Shown piece by piece: positions 9,494-19,035 of a stretch of 64,000 nt of DNA. The position numbers and the translations under genes are program-made. Position 1 is the stretch's first letter, and each line of letters begins with the position of its first letter. The notes under the pieces are model-generated. The model ran no database searches, was not told the DNA's origin, and was given only the letters and a program-made list of their open reading frames with translations. The DNA is from Altererythrobacter sp. B11 (lineage in GTDB: Bacteria; Pseudomonadota; Alphaproteobacteria; Sphingomonadales; Sphingomonadaceae). The DNA lies in NCBI RefSeq assembly GCF_003569745.1, contig NZ_AP018498.1:434001-498000 (forward strand), given 5' to 3'.

Positions 9494-11956
9494 ATGGCTG
9501 TACCTCCCCGCGACCGCCCCCATTTCCACGTCGAAGGCGGCGGCCAAAGCGAGGCTTACACGTCACCGCGCCTGGTCATAAGCGGCCTCCCTCCCGCGCG
9601 GGCGCGAGCCGCGCACGCCGCACGATTGGAACAGGCGATCGGAACGGCGCTGGCCGCCGGCCGCCAACGGCTCGCCGATCGGGAAGATGGCGTAGCCGAG
9701 GGCCAGCCAGGCTTTTATCTAGAGTTCGATATTCCTATCGCCGAGCGCGCCGCTGTCGAAGCCCTGGAGAACAAGCCGAAGGCTATCGAACTGGTAGCCG
9801 TGCGGCCCACTGCGGAGGGCGACGAAATGGTCTCGGCCACTGTGTTTGTCCCGGAAGCCGCTGCCGATTTCTTCGTCAAGAAGATCGAAGCCTATCGCGA
9901 CGAGGAGACGCGCACCGGCAAGCCCAAGAACGAGGCCCTGATCGCTCGGATCGACGATATCAGGGTCGCGGTCGCTCGCTCGCTATTCACCGATGAAGCG
10001 CAGCACTTTCCCGCCGACGGCCGTCAGGTGTGGTGGGAAGTCTGGCTTCGGGATGGCGGTCTCGCAATCTTCCAGTCTGTCGCTGCCAAGCTCGATGTCG
10101 CGATCAAGGATCACGTCATCAGCTTTCCCGAGCGCGATGTCGCGCTGGCGCTCGCCGATGAAGCGACGATGGATCGGCTGATACGCAATTCCGATGTCGT
10201 CGCTGAACTGCGCCTCGCCAAGGACACGCCGTCGCTCTTTCTCGAAATGCGCACGGTCGATCAGGCCGCTTGGGCGAACGACTTGGCTGATCGGATCGCA
10301 CCGCCGTCCCCCTTGGCACCGGCGGTCTGCATACTGGACAGCGGAGCGACCCAGGCCCACCCCCTGCTCGCGCCTGGCCTCGATCCTGCCGATCAGCATA
10401 GCTACGACGGTGACTGGGGTGTCGGCGACAGCGCCTTCTGGAATGGTCACGGCACCTCGATGGCTGGTGTCGCGCTTTATGGCGATCTCGAAGCGGCGCT
10501 TTCCCACGGCGAGCCGGTCGCGCTTGGTCATCGCCTCGAAACGGTGAAGATCCTGCCGCCAACCGGGCAGAACGAGCCGCGACTTTACGGGGCGATCACG
10601 GCAACCGGCATCGCCCGCGCCGAAGACCATGCTCCCCGTCGCCGGCGCGTGTTCTGCATGGCCGTGACCAGCGACGTCGGCCTGGGCCGAGGCCGGCCGT
10701 CCTCGTGGTCCTCGTCAATCGATCAACTCTGCTATGGCGGCGGTGACAGGCGACGCCTCATGGTCCTGGCGGCGGGCAATCTCCGCGGGGACATCAATCC
10801 GGCCGACTATCCTGACCGCAACGACCTCGAAGAGGTCGAAAGCCCGGGGCAGGCGTGGAATCCGCTCGTCGTTGGGGCCAGCACCGACAAGATCATGATC
10901 ACCCATCCCGACTATGACGGATGGACGCCCGTCGCCCCGGCCGGCGACCTCTCACCGGCAAGCCGAACGTCCGCAATCTGGGATCGGCAATGGCCGATCC
11001 GTCCGGATGTCGTGTTCGAGGGCGGTAACTTCGCGCATGACGGCGCCAACCCGGCCTCGGCGATCGACGACCTCCAACTCCTCACGACCCACTATCGTCC
11101 CGCCATGCGCCTGTTTGAAGCGTTCGGCGACACCAGCGGCGCTGCCGCGCTCGGCGCGAATCTTGCCGCCGGCATTATCGCAGCGCGTCCGACACTCTGG
11201 CCGGAAACGGTACGCGCGCTCATTGTCCATTCCGCCGAATGGACGCCGGCGATGCGCCAGCGCTTCGACGCGGCCGGCTCGCAAAGTCAGAAGCTGGCCA
11301 TGCTGCGCCGCTACGGTTGGGGCGTGCCTGACCTTGGCCGGGCGCTGATGAGCGCGTCCAACGACGCGACTTTGATGGTCGAGGACTCCCTGTTGCCGTT
11401 CCGCAAGGATGGCTCGGCGATCAAGACGCGCGACATGAATCTGCATCGACTGCCCTGGCCGCGCGCCGAACTGGCCGCGCTTGGCGATCTCGATGTGGAA
11501 CTGCGGATCACCCTGTCCTATTTCGTCGAGCCCAATCCCGGAGAACGGGGCTGGACGCGGCGCCACCGCTACGCTTCACACAATCTCCGCTTTGCGGTGA
11601 AGCGGTCGCTCGAAGGTTTGGAAGCGTTCCGGCAGCGGATCAACAAGGCGGCTCAGGACGAAGAGGCTGGCGCTGTCGGCGCTGTCGCAGGCGGCGACTC
11701 CTGGGTTCTGGGGACGATCCGTGACCGCGGTTCGATCCATAGCGACATTTGGCGTGGGAGCGCGGCAGCCCTCGCCGAGCGCGACGCGATCGGCGTCTTT
11801 CCCGTCAGCGGATGGTGGAAGGAGAAGCCTGGTCTCCAGCGCTGGGATCGTTCCGCCCGCTATGCATTGTGTGTGTCGATCCGCGCGCCCGAGACCGACA
11901 TCGACCTTTATACCGCCGTCGCCAATCAGATCGCGGTTCCGATCCCGGCAGCTTAG
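9494..11956 (+). CDS. ietS: IetS-like S8 (subtilisin-family) serine protease
   Basis: An 820-residue protein with an intact subtilisin triad: Asp282 in CILDSG, His319 in NGHGTSMAG and Ser548 in DTSGAAALGANLA. The first 280 residues form an unassigned N-terminal domain and about 230 residues follow the catalytic serine. There is no signal peptide, so it acts in the cytoplasm, as expected for a toxin held in check by the neighbouring ATPase. It appears intact and in a tight operon with ietA. It ends 13 bp from the converging DUF6602 fragment. Toxicity and phage sensing are inferred from the family. Confidence 0.8.
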   Translation: MAVPPRDRPHFHVEGGGQSEAYTSPRLVISGLPPARARAAHAARLEQAIGTALAAGRQRLADREDGVAEGQPGFYLEFDIPIAERAAVEALENKPKAIELVAVRPTAEGDEMVSATVFVPEAAADFFVKKIEAYRDEETRTGKPKNEALIARIDDIRVAVARSLFTDEAQHFPADGRQVWWEVWLRDGGLAIFQSVAAKLDVAIKDHVISFPERDVALALADEATMDRLIRNSDVVAELRLAKDTPSLFLEMRTVDQAAWANDLADRIAPPSPLAPAVCILDSGATQAHPLLAPGLDPADQHSYDGDWGVGDSAFWNGHGTSMAGVALYGDLEAALSHGEPVALGHRLETVKILPPTGQNEPRLYGAITATGIARAEDHAPRRRRVFCMAVTSDVGLGRGRPSSWSSSIDQLCYGGGDRRRLMVLAAGNLRGDINPADYPDRNDLEEVESPGQAWNPLVVGASTDKIMITHPDYDGWTPVAPAGDLSPASRTSAIWDRQWPIRPDVVFEGGNFAHDGANPASAIDDLQLLTTHYRPAMRLFEAFGDTSGAAALGANLAAGIIAARPTLWPETVRALIVHSAEWTPAMRQRFDAAGSQSQKLAMLRRYGWGVPDLGRALMSASNDATLMVEDSLLPFRKDGSAIKTRDMNLHRLPWPRAELAALGDLDVELRITLSYFVEPNPGERGWTRRHRYASHNLRFAVKRSLEGLEAFRQRINKAAQDEEAGAVGAVAGGDSWVLGTIRDRGSIHSDIWRGSAAALAERDAIGVFPVSGWWKEKPGLQRWDRSARYALCVSIRAPETDIDLYTAVANQIAVPIPAA

Positions 11957-12563
11957 CGGGCCGCGCGGTCAGTCGAGCCACGCGGCATAGGCACCCACAT
12001 CGATCATCGGAACCGTCGCGCTCGCCTGGAGGCGAGCGATAAGGTTGAGCAGGAAGCGCGTCGCCGCTCGCACGCCGACCTCCGCTTGCGAGCAGCCGTC
12101 CGTGTCACAGCCGAACACCCCATGCGCCGCGACGCATCCAATATCGAGGCGGTGCTGCCCATCGAGGGCTGCGAGCGCATCGGTCAGCGGTTGGCCCAGC
12201 GGCGGATTCCATACGCTTTCGAACGTAAGCAATCCGCCGATAATGTCCGGCAGCGGTCGCGGATCGTAGACACCGCCGGCGTAGGGTATCGGCAGGCTCG
12301 TCCGATGGAGCGCGCGAACACTGGCCACCTTGTCCGCTGCATAAGCGACGTGCTGGGCATTGATCGCCTGCTTGGTCTCGAACACGGCATAGACGCTCTC
12401 TGCCGGTACGATGAACTGGCCTTTGAAATTGAAGATAAAGGGCGAATATTGCCGATCGAAAATGACGATATCGATCTGGTGGCTGAAGGCGCCCTTGCTG
12501 TCGACGACATGGGCGCCGGCAGCGCGATACCGTTCCGGCAAATAGGCCTGCAACAGCTCTAGC

Positions 12564-14205
12564 CCGTCTTATTCACCGGGTGCGGCCTGAAGGGTTGGCG
12601 GGAGTGGCATAAGCCTCTGATCTGTTTTAGGAACTGGGTGTCTACGCCGGCCCTGTCGCAGGGCAGAAAATGTCACAGGCCACACCCGCCATGAACGATG
12701 ATATCGCAAGCCCATTCCGATTCCCAGCGGTGCATCGCAAGAAAGTCGCCGCAGCCTTCGACGGTGGCCGCCTCACTTCGGATGGCGGGGTTTTGCTGCT
12801 GGCACAGGCCGAACGCGCGATGGGGATTTGCCGGCGGCTTGCGGGCTGCATTGCCGACCGGCGCTCTCCTGCGCGGGTGATCCATCGCCTCGACGACATC
12901 CTGCGCGCCCGCGTGTTCGCGATCGCGTGCGGCTACGAGGATGCCGATGACCTTGACGCCCTGCGTGACGATCCAGGCTTCCGCCTGGCGCTGGGCAAGT
13001 TGCCGGGATCGGGCGCGGGTCTCGCCAGCCAACCGACGATGAGCCGCTGGGAGAATGCGCCGACCACACGCGAGTTGGCCAGGATGATGGCCGAGATGAT
13101 CGGCATATACTGCGCCAGCTATCCCGTGCCGCCCAAGGCGGTGACGCTCGATATCGACGACACCTGCGATGTCGTCCACGGCTATCAGCAACTCTCGTTC
13201 TGGAATGGCCACCATGGCGAGCGCTGCTTCCTCCCGGTCCACGTCTATGACACCGCTACTGGCCGCCCGGTCGCCATGCTGCTGCGCACCGGCAAGACAC
13301 CGTCGGGTGCCGAAGCGGCGGGTCACATCCGACGCCTCGTGCGCCACATCCGCCGGCACTGGCCCAATACCCACATCACCATCCGCGGCGACGGGCACTA
13401 TGGCCGGCCCGAGGTCATGGCCTTCTGCGAGGCCCACGGCATCGACTACGTGCTCGGCCTGCCAACCAACGCCGCGCTGCGCACCGATCCGGTCATTGTC
13501 GCGGTCGCCGATGCCTGCGCGGTCAGGCGGGCTCAGCGCCAATGCCCGGTCCTGCGTAACTATGCCGAGACCCGCTACGGCGCAAAGACCTGGCAGTGCC
13601 AGCGCCGCGTCGTCGCCCGGATCGAGGCCAGCACGCTGGGCATGGACATCCGCTATGTCGTCACCTCGTTGGCAACAGGATCGGCCGAGCACATCTACGA
13701 CACGCTCTACTGCGCGCGTGGTCAGGCCGAGAACCTGATCAAGCGCCACAAGTCCCAGCTCGCCAGCGACCGAACCTCGTGCCGCTCGGCCAATGCCAAC
13801 CAGATGCGCCTCATCCTGCACACCGCCTCCTACTGGCTGATGTGGCGTATCCAGCAGGAAATCCCCAAAGCAGCGGCACTGGCTGCAGCCGAGTTCGCAA
13901 CCCTGCGCATCCGGCTGCTCAAGGTCGCTGCCCGCGTCATCGAGAACGCCTCGCGCATCCGCTTGCGGCTAGCGTCAGCCTGCCCCGATGCCAGCGTGTT
14001 CAGAGCCATCGCCATCGGTCTCCGGCCTGCACCAACATAGCCAGCGCGGCAGTGCCGCTGACCCCCGCCCCGTCCATCAACCTCGAAAAGCCCATTGATC
14101 CTGCCGCGGTGAAAAATGCCGACGATGGCGCACGTCCAGGCCACGCCGCCAATGTCAGATCACCGCCGAACGAGCCCGGAGCGGCGGCCTCATGAATAAG
14201 ACAGG
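12564..14205 (+). mobile_element. IS1380-family insertion sequence (1642 bp)
   Basis: The ends are imperfect inverted repeats: CCGTCTTATTCA on the left, and CCTGTCTTATTCA read inward from the right. They are flanked by a 5-bp target duplication CTAGC at 12559-12563 and 14206-14210. One transposase gene fills most of the element. The clean duplication and open frame suggest a fairly recent insertion. It disrupts the DUF6602 gene. Confidence 0.9.
12670..14040 (+). CDS. IS1380-family transposase
   Basis: A 456-residue DDE transposase. Family features include the N-terminal FDGGRLTSDGGVLLLAQAER, the first catalytic Asp region VTLDIDDTCD, the GDGHYGRPEVM segment with the second Asp, and the C-terminal region RGQAENLIKRHKSQLASDRT with the catalytic Glu. 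Length and motif order match IS1380-family members. It appears full length, so the element is probably still mobile. Confidence 0.92.
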   Translation: MSQATPAMNDDIASPFRFPAVHRKKVAAAFDGGRLTSDGGVLLLAQAERAMGICRRLAGCIADRRSPARVIHRLDDILRARVFAIACGYEDADDLDALRDDPGFRLALGKLPGSGAGLASQPTMSRWENAPTTRELARMMAEMIGIYCASYPVPPKAVTLDIDDTCDVVHGYQQLSFWNGHHGERCFLPVHVYDTATGRPVAMLLRTGKTPSGAEAAGHIRRLVRHIRRHWPNTHITIRGDGHYGRPEVMAFCEAHGIDYVLGLPTNAALRTDPVIVAVADACAVRRAQRQCPVLRNYAETRYGAKTWQCQRRVVARIEASTLGMDIRYVVTSLATGSAEHIYDTLYCARGQAENLIKRHKSQLASDRTSCRSANANQMRLILHTASYWLMWRIQQEIPKAAALAAAEFATLRIRLLKVAARVIENASRIRLRLASACPDASVFRAIAIGLRPAPT

Positions 14206-14331
14206 CTAGCCAAACAGCTTCGCTGGCGTCACCCTTCGTTCCGCCGTGGCCGAAGCTACCGCGCGCGATGCCCAGCTTCGCTTCGATCTCGTCGTGCAGG
14301 CTTTGCAGCAGAGTTTTGAGGGACCAGTCGG

Positions 14332-15090
14332 TCATTGGACGAAACCGCTCCAATTGCCGCTCAGCGCAGCTTCCGCCAATCGCCGCACCGCTTGCTTCTC
14401 CGTGTCGGTGAGATCGTCCGATATGACGTTGTTGCCATTGGCGGGATCGACCACCCGTGCTGCGGCGAACCTGTCTCGGAGATACTCCAGCACCTTCACA
14501 ACATTCTGCGCCAGATCCTGCGATTGCCTACCGTGCAAGGCGGCGATCACTGTCAGCTCCAGGTAGAAGGACGGGAATTCGAGCCGCTTCTGGTTGCGCC
14601 ATAGCTTCAGGAGCCGCGACTCGCGCTGATGGCCGGCCATGACGACGGTGTTGATATGTGTCGTCACATTTGTCTTCGTCCAGGTATCGGCTTTGCGACG
14701 GTAAAGGCTGTGATCTGTCGTCCAGGCGGTCTGCCGTTTGCCAGGGACGAGATCGACATCGAAGCCGCCGATCGTCGCGTTGATCGACACATTCTGCCGT
14801 TTTGGCGCATAGCCGGCACCCGCAATGGCGTTGAAGAGCGAGCCGCAAATATCCTTCAAGGTTTCGGGCGTGTCTTCGTGCAGAGAAATGAAAAGGTCGA
14901 TGTCGGTGCCGCTTCGATTGGCCGTGCCCTTGGCAAAAGAACCGCTTGGAGAGATCGACAGCAAGAAACGGTTTGCCCATCGTTGAAGCACGGGCGCGAT
15001 AATTGTTTGGACCTGCCGAACAGGGGAGAATGCGCTGGTATCGACAGCCTCCCGAGCCAGAATCGCGTTTAAGTAGGCTGTGCTCATCAC
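14332..15090 (-). CDS. Nucleotidyltransferase, CD-NTase/SMODS-like, paired with DUF6602
   Basis: A 252-residue protein with a polymerase-beta-type nucleotidyltransferase site: GSFAKGTANRSGTDIDLF (Gly50-Ser51, then Asp63 and Asp65) and a third acidic strand FDVDLVPG (Asp111/Asp113). This spacing is like the CD-NTase synthases of CBASS systems and related enzymes. At 252 residues it is shorter than most characterised CD-NTases. The stop overlaps the ATG of the DUF6602 gene. The pair therefore looks like a synthase or modifier plus a nuclease. The product of the enzyme cannot be told; nucleotide-second-messenger synthesis is one possibility and protein or RNA nucleotidylation is another. Confidence 0.7.
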   Translation of the reverse strand: MMSTAYLNAILAREAVDTSAFSPVRQVQTIIAPVLQRWANRFLLSISPSGSFAKGTANRSGTDIDLFISLHEDTPETLKDICGSLFNAIAGAGYAPKRQNVSINATIGGFDVDLVPGKRQTAWTTDHSLYRRKADTWTKTNVTTHINTVVMAGHQRESRLLKLWRNQKRLEFPSFYLELTVIAALHGRQSQDLAQNVVKVLEYLRDRFAAARVVDPANGNNVISDDLTDTEKQAVRRLAEAALSGNWSGFVQ

Positions 15091-15205
15091 ATATGACTAG
15101 CGCTGCAATCAGACTCCCGGAAGCGCCGAAGCAACCGTAATTACAGGATGACGTCACCGACCGGTTTGAACCGCGCCGGGTCTGCCGGAGGCATTGGGTT
15201 GTGAG

Positions 15206-16111
15206 TCACGCTGCCATATCGATGTTGGCCGCGGCAGCATAATATTGTTCTTCGGCTTCGGCAGGAGGGATGTTGCCGATGGGCTCCAGCAGCCGACGAT
15301 GGTTGAACCAGTCGACCCATTCGAGCGTGGCATATTCGACTGCTTCGAAGCTGCGCCATGGTCCACGCCTGTGGATCACCTCAGCCTTGTAAAGGCCATT
15401 GATCGTCTCGGCCAAAGCGTTGTCATAGCTATCGCCGACGCTGCCGACCGAGGGTTCTATCCCGGCTTCGGCGAGGCGCTCGGTGTACTTGATGGAGACG
15501 TATTGCGACCCGCGATCGCTATGATGGATGAGGCCGCCCCGATGGGCCGGCCGACGATCGTGAAGCGCCTGTTCCAGAGCATCGAGCACGAAGCTGGCAT
15601 GGGCCGTTCTGCTGGCCCGCCAACCGACAATCCGCCGAGCATAGGTATCGATGACGAAGGCAACGTAGACGAACCCCGCCCAGGTCGCGACGTAGGTGAA
15701 GTCCGACACCCACAGCATGTTCGGCGCTGGTGCGTAGAACCTGCGGTTGACGTGATCGAGAGGGCATGGCGCCGCCTTGTCACTGATAGTTGTGCGCACC
15801 GGCTTGCCCCGGATCACCCCTGCCAAGCCCATCTCCCGCATCAACCGCGCGACTGTGCAGCGGGCGACCGGAAAGCCTTCCCGCATCATCTGCCGCCAGA
15901 CCTTGCGCACGCCGTAGACCGCGAAGTTCTCGGCGAATACGCGCGCGACCTCGGGCTTCAGCGCGACATCCCGCTGCGCCCGCGCCGACAGGCGTGTCGG
16001 ATCCTGCCGCTGTGCGATGCGCTCGTGATAGGTGGATGGGGCGATCGGCAGGACGCGGCAGATCGGCTCGACCCCATAGGCATCGCGGTAATCGTCGATG
16101 AACGCGATCAT
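15206..16111 (-). CDS. IS3-family transposase OrfB (integrase core)
   Basis: A 301-residue rve-type integrase core. The first catalytic Asp is in the WVSDFTYV segment, the second in [11 protein letters not shown], and the Glu is in [13 protein letters not shown], giving a complete DDE triad. An HTH_21-like segment ([16 protein letters not shown]) precedes it. It overlaps orfA by four bases (ATGA). In IS3 elements OrfB normally reaches its active form as an OrfAB fusion by -1 frameshifting. I do not see a classical slippery heptamer here, so reinitiation is also possible. Confidence 0.92.
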   Translation of the reverse strand: MIAFIDDYRDAYGVEPICRVLPIAPSTYHERIAQRQDPTRLSARAQRDVALKPEVARVFAENFAVYGVRKVWRQMMREGFPVARCTVARLMREMGLAGVIRGKPVRTTISDKAAPCPLDHVNRRFYAPAPNMLWVSDFTYVATWAGFVYVAFVIDTYARRIVGWRASRTAHASFVLDALEQALHDRRPAHRGGLIHHSDRGSQYVSIKYTERLAEAGIEPSVGSVGDSYDNALAETINGLYKAEVIHRRGPWRSFEAVEYATLEWVDWFNHRRLLEPIGNIPPAEAEEQYYAAAANIDMAA

Positions 16112-16434
16112 CGCTTGAACGGGCGGTCGAGCTCCGCCTGGGCAAAATATGCCGATGCCTTGCGCAGGATCTCATTGGCCTGTCGCAGCTCGCGGACCTC
16201 GCGCTCCAGTGCCTTCATCTTGTCGGCTACCTCGGTCGGGACGCCCGCACGCTTGCCGCTGTCGACCTCAGCCTTCTTCACCCACTCATGCAGCGTCTGC
16301 GGAACGCAGCCGATCTTCTCCGCAATCGAAACCACCGCTGCCCAGCGAGAGGGGTAATCACGTTCGTGATCGATCACCATACGCACCGCGCGCTCGCGGA
16401 CTTCCGGCGCAAACTTGTTCGTTGTCTTGCTCAT
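16108..16434 (-). CDS. IS3-family transposase OrfA (HTH protein)
   Basis: A 108-residue DNA-binding protein with an HTH_Tnp_1 domain ([20 protein letters not shown], then [17 protein letters not shown]) and a C-terminal leucine-zipper-like heptad stretch ([20 protein letters not shown]) typical of IS3 OrfA dimerisation. It binds the terminal repeats and regulates transposition. It precedes and overlaps orfB. Confidence 0.9.
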   Translation of the reverse strand: MSKTTNKFAPEVRERAVRMVIDHERDYPSRWAAVVSIAEKIGCVPQTLHEWVKKAEVDSGKRAGVPTEVADKMKALEREVRELRQANEILRKASAYFAQAELDRPFKR

Positions 16435-16487
16435 ACAGGCTCCACCTTCTCAGGAGTTGGAGCCTCCGGCAAACCCGGCGCGGTTCA

Positions 16488-16872
16488 GTTGGGGAAGGAC
16501 TTCCCCTACTGACGAGCCACGCGGGTCTCGTCAGACCCCTTCAAGCGGGGGCAACCCCGCAACGCCCCAAACGTCGGCGTATCCACGCCGATCGGCAAAT
16601 CCGCCGTGGCGGATTCCAGCTTTTCCAGACTGCGGAGATCGGGCCAGGGCGTGCGCCGTCCCGATCGCTTTGTTGGGTCGCTACGCTCCCCTCCCGCGGG
16701 GTGGGCGTCGCTTCCCTTTAGGCCCGCCGCGCCGGGCCGCAACGCGCGTTGCGCGTCCTCCTCTTCTTTCCGGCCCCTTGGGTGCTGCCCGGCTCCGCCG
16801 GCGGGCCTGCCGGTCGCTCTTTCGCCGCCCACCCCGCTCCGGGGTGCGTGTGCTTTTGAAGGAGTGAAGACA
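16488..16872. other. Leader region upstream of the parB-like gene, no gene seen
   Basis: This 385-bp stretch is GC-rich and non-coding as far as I can see. It begins with a perfect hairpin, GGGGAAG-GA-CTTCCCC, next to the IS end, and ends with AAGGAG a few bases before the parB ATG. It may hold the parB promoter or partition-type sites, but I could not identify repeats strong enough to call. Confidence 0.5.
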
Positions 16873-18942
16873 ATGAACGCTGTTACCCAAACCGCAGCCG
16901 CCGAGCCTGTGTCTGGCGTCGAGATTTTCGTGCCGCTCGCCAAGCTCAAGAAGTCCCCGCGCAACGCGCGCAAGGTGCCGCATGGGGAAGCCGCTATCGA
17001 GGCGCTGGCCGCTTCGATCCAGCATAAGGGGCTGATCCAGAACCTTGTCGTGGAGCCGGAAACCAAGGAGGACGGGACGCCGACCAGCTACTATCTCGTC
17101 ACCGCTGGCGAGGGCCGCAGGCTGGCGATGCTGCTGCGCGCCAAGCGCAAACAATGCAAGAAATCCGAACCTGTCCGGTGCTGGCTGGATACGGCGAATG
17201 ATCCCGCCGAGGTAAGCCTTGACGAAAATGTCACCCGCACCCCCATGCACCCCGCCGACCAGTTCGAGCGGTTCGCCGAGCTTTCCAACGACAAGGGTTG
17301 GGGCGCGGAAGAGATCGGGGCGCGGTTCGGCGTGTCGGCCTCCGTGGTGAAGCAGCGGCTTCGCTTGGGCGCTGTCAGTCCGAAGCTGTTGCAGGTCTAT
17401 CGCGAGGACGGCCTTACGCTGGACCAGCTTATGGCCTTCGCCATCACCGAGGACCATGCCCGGCAGGAGCAGGTGTTCGAGGGCCTGCATCACAATCGCG
17501 AGCCGTGGATCATCCGGCGTGACATGACCGCGAGCAATGTTCCGGCGACCGACCGACGCGCGGTGTTCGTCGGGGCCGACGCCTATGTCGAGGCGGGCGG
17601 CAATATCATCCGCGACCTGTTCAGCGAGGACCGGGGCGGCTTCTTCGAGGATGCGGGCTTGCTCGACATGCTTGCGGTCGAGAAGCTGCGCGAGGTTGCC
17701 GCGACGGTGCAGGCCGAAGGCTGGAAATGGGCCGAGGCGCATATCGACTACCCCCACGCCCACGGGATGCGGCGCTTCTATCCGCAATCCGTTTCGCTGT
17801 CCGATGAGGACGAGGCGCGGTTGGACACCCTGTCCGCAGAGCATGACGCGCTTGCCGAAGGCTATTCGTCCTACGACGAAATGCCCGAGGACGTAGCCGA
17901 GAAGCTGGAGGCGATTTCCGACGAGATCGACGCCATTTCCGAGAAGCGCCATGCCTATGACGCCAACGTGATCGCCTACGGCGGCGCGTTCGTGGTGCTG
18001 CACCATGACGGCGCGGTCAGGATCGAGCGCGGCTTCATTCGGGCCGAGGACGAGGCGCTGGCCTTCCCGCAGCCCGAGGATGAGGTCGACGGCGAAGGGA
18101 TCGACCCGGAGGGCGTGGAGGACGAGCAGGCCGAGGATGAGCCCGAAGCCGAGGACGTGGAGGACGAGGAACCGGGCAAGCCGATTTCCGACAGCCTCAC
18201 GTGCGACCTGTCCGCCCATCGGACCTTGGCGCTCCGCGTGGCGCTGGCCGAGCAACCCGATATGGCGTTGGTCGCCTTGACCCATACGCTCACGGCGCAA
18301 CTGTTCTACAGCTACGCCGAGGCCGGTTGCCTTGAGGTTCGTCCGACCGTGACGCCGCTTGGCAGTCATGCGGACGGGATCGAGGACACCCCCTTGGCGG
18401 CACGGGCGAGCGAGCAACACGAGGCATGGGCCGAACGGATGCCGCGTGACGTGGCGGACCTGTGGGGCTTCATCGTGGCGCTGGACTGCGAGAAGCGGAC
18501 CCTGCTGCTGGCGCATTGCGCGGCCCGCACCGTCAACGCGCTGCGCCTGCCGTGGGATCGCAAGCCCCTGTCGCTACAAACGGCGGACAGGCTGGCGACC
18601 GCGCTGGCGCTGGACGTGGCGAAGGACTGGACGCCGACCGTGGAGAGCTACCTCGGCCGCGTCACCAAGGGTCATATCGTCGAGGCCGTCACTGAAGGCG
18701 TGTCCGAGGATGCCGCCCGCCGTATCGCCGACATGAAGAAGCCGGACATGGCGCAAGCCGCCGAGCAGCTTCTGGCCGGGACCGGATGGCTGCCCTCGAT
18801 CCTGCGGACGCCCGAGCCGGAGACCGAGCAGCCCGCGTCGGTCGAGGACGAGGATACGGGGACCGTGGAACCGTCCGAGGCGGAGGCTCCCGAAGCGCAG
18901 GCTGAGGATGGCGAAGCCGCCTACGCCGTCGCCGCCGAATAG
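16873..18942 (+). CDS. ParB/RepB/Spo0J-like protein, large form
   Basis: A 689-residue protein. The N-terminal ParB domain spans about residues 15-110, with KSPRNARKV, ALAASIQHKGLIQNLVV and VTAGEGRR, a variant of the CTP-binding box. A central helix-turn-helix region follows (EEIGARFGVSASVVKQRLR). The C-terminal half is long and acidic (runs of E and D around residues 395-440), unlike classical ParB of about 300 residues. Large ParB-like proteins of this type are common on alphaproteobacterial conjugative elements. No parA lies beside it, so it may act as a CTP-switch DNA-binding protein rather than in classical segregation. A Shine-Dalgarno AAGGAG precedes the ATG. Confidence 0.85.
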   Translation: MNAVTQTAAAEPVSGVEIFVPLAKLKKSPRNARKVPHGEAAIEALAASIQHKGLIQNLVVEPETKEDGTPTSYYLVTAGEGRRLAMLLRAKRKQCKKSEPVRCWLDTANDPAEVSLDENVTRTPMHPADQFERFAELSNDKGWGAEEIGARFGVSASVVKQRLRLGAVSPKLLQVYREDGLTLDQLMAFAITEDHARQEQVFEGLHHNREPWIIRRDMTASNVPATDRRAVFVGADAYVEAGGNIIRDLFSEDRGGFFEDAGLLDMLAVEKLREVAATVQAEGWKWAEAHIDYPHAHGMRRFYPQSVSLSDEDEARLDTLSAEHDALAEGYSSYDEMPEDVAEKLEAISDEIDAISEKRHAYDANVIAYGGAFVVLHHDGAVRIERGFIRAEDEALAFPQPEDEVDGEGIDPEGVEDEQAEDEPEAEDVEDEEPGKPISDSLTCDLSAHRTLALRVALAEQPDMALVALTHTLTAQLFYSYAEAGCLEVRPTVTPLGSHADGIEDTPLAARASEQHEAWAERMPRDVADLWGFIVALDCEKRTLLLAHCAARTVNALRLPWDRKPLSLQTADRLATALALDVAKDWTPTVESYLGRVTKGHIVEAVTEGVSEDAARRIADMKKPDMAQAAEQLLAGTGWLPSILRTPEPETEQPASVEDEDTGTVEPSEAEAPEAQAEDGEAAYAVAAE

Positions 18943-19035
18943 CGGCATCGGGCCGGGGCCGCGTCAGCGGTCCCGGCTTCACCCGCACCTTCGCGCCGGC
19001 CTTCGGGGCGGCGCTCTTGCTGCAAGGAGGCCGTC

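Larger units (their letters stand above)
11969..14335 (-). pseudogene. DUF6602 putative PD-(D/E)XK nuclease, split by an IS1380-family insertion
   Basis: The N-terminal piece (14335 down to 14206) reads MTDWSLKTLLQSLHDEIEAK and continues to DASEAVWL. The C-terminal piece (12558 down to 11969) resumes with ELLQAYLPERYR and carries QIDIVIFDRQ and VYAVFETKQ. Removing the IS and one 5-bp target copy joins 130 and 590 bases into an intact 239-codon frame, so this is one gene interrupted once. D in QIDIVIFD and E-x-K in FETKQ resemble a restriction-endonuclease-type active site, which is my inference. The ATG overlaps the stop of the upstream nucleotidyltransferase (ATGA), so the two products were probably made as a pair. 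Confidence 0.8.
15167..16487 (-). mobile_element. IS3-family insertion sequence A (1321 bp)
   Basis: Both ends carry a 26-bp inverted repeat starting TGAACCGCGCCGGGT, with one mismatch between the two ends. A 3-bp target duplication GTT is seen at 15164-15166 and 16488-16490. It contains overlapping orfA and orfB. The element lies 77 bp upstream of the nucleotidyltransferase start codon and may have separated that gene from its native promoter. Confidence 0.92.

Noticed and set aside
12673-13821. 382-codon open frame antisense to the IS1380 transposase
   Set aside because: Shadow of the transposase; no recognisable motifs.
15167-16487. Classical -1 slippery heptamer in IS3 element A
   Set aside because: Searched near the orfA/orfB overlap; no X XXY YYZ heptamer in the right phase was found, unlike in IS3 element B.
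16681-18516. 611-codon open frame antisense to the parB-like gene
   Set aside because: It is a GC-rich shadow frame with no domain pattern; the plus-strand ParB motifs explain the region.
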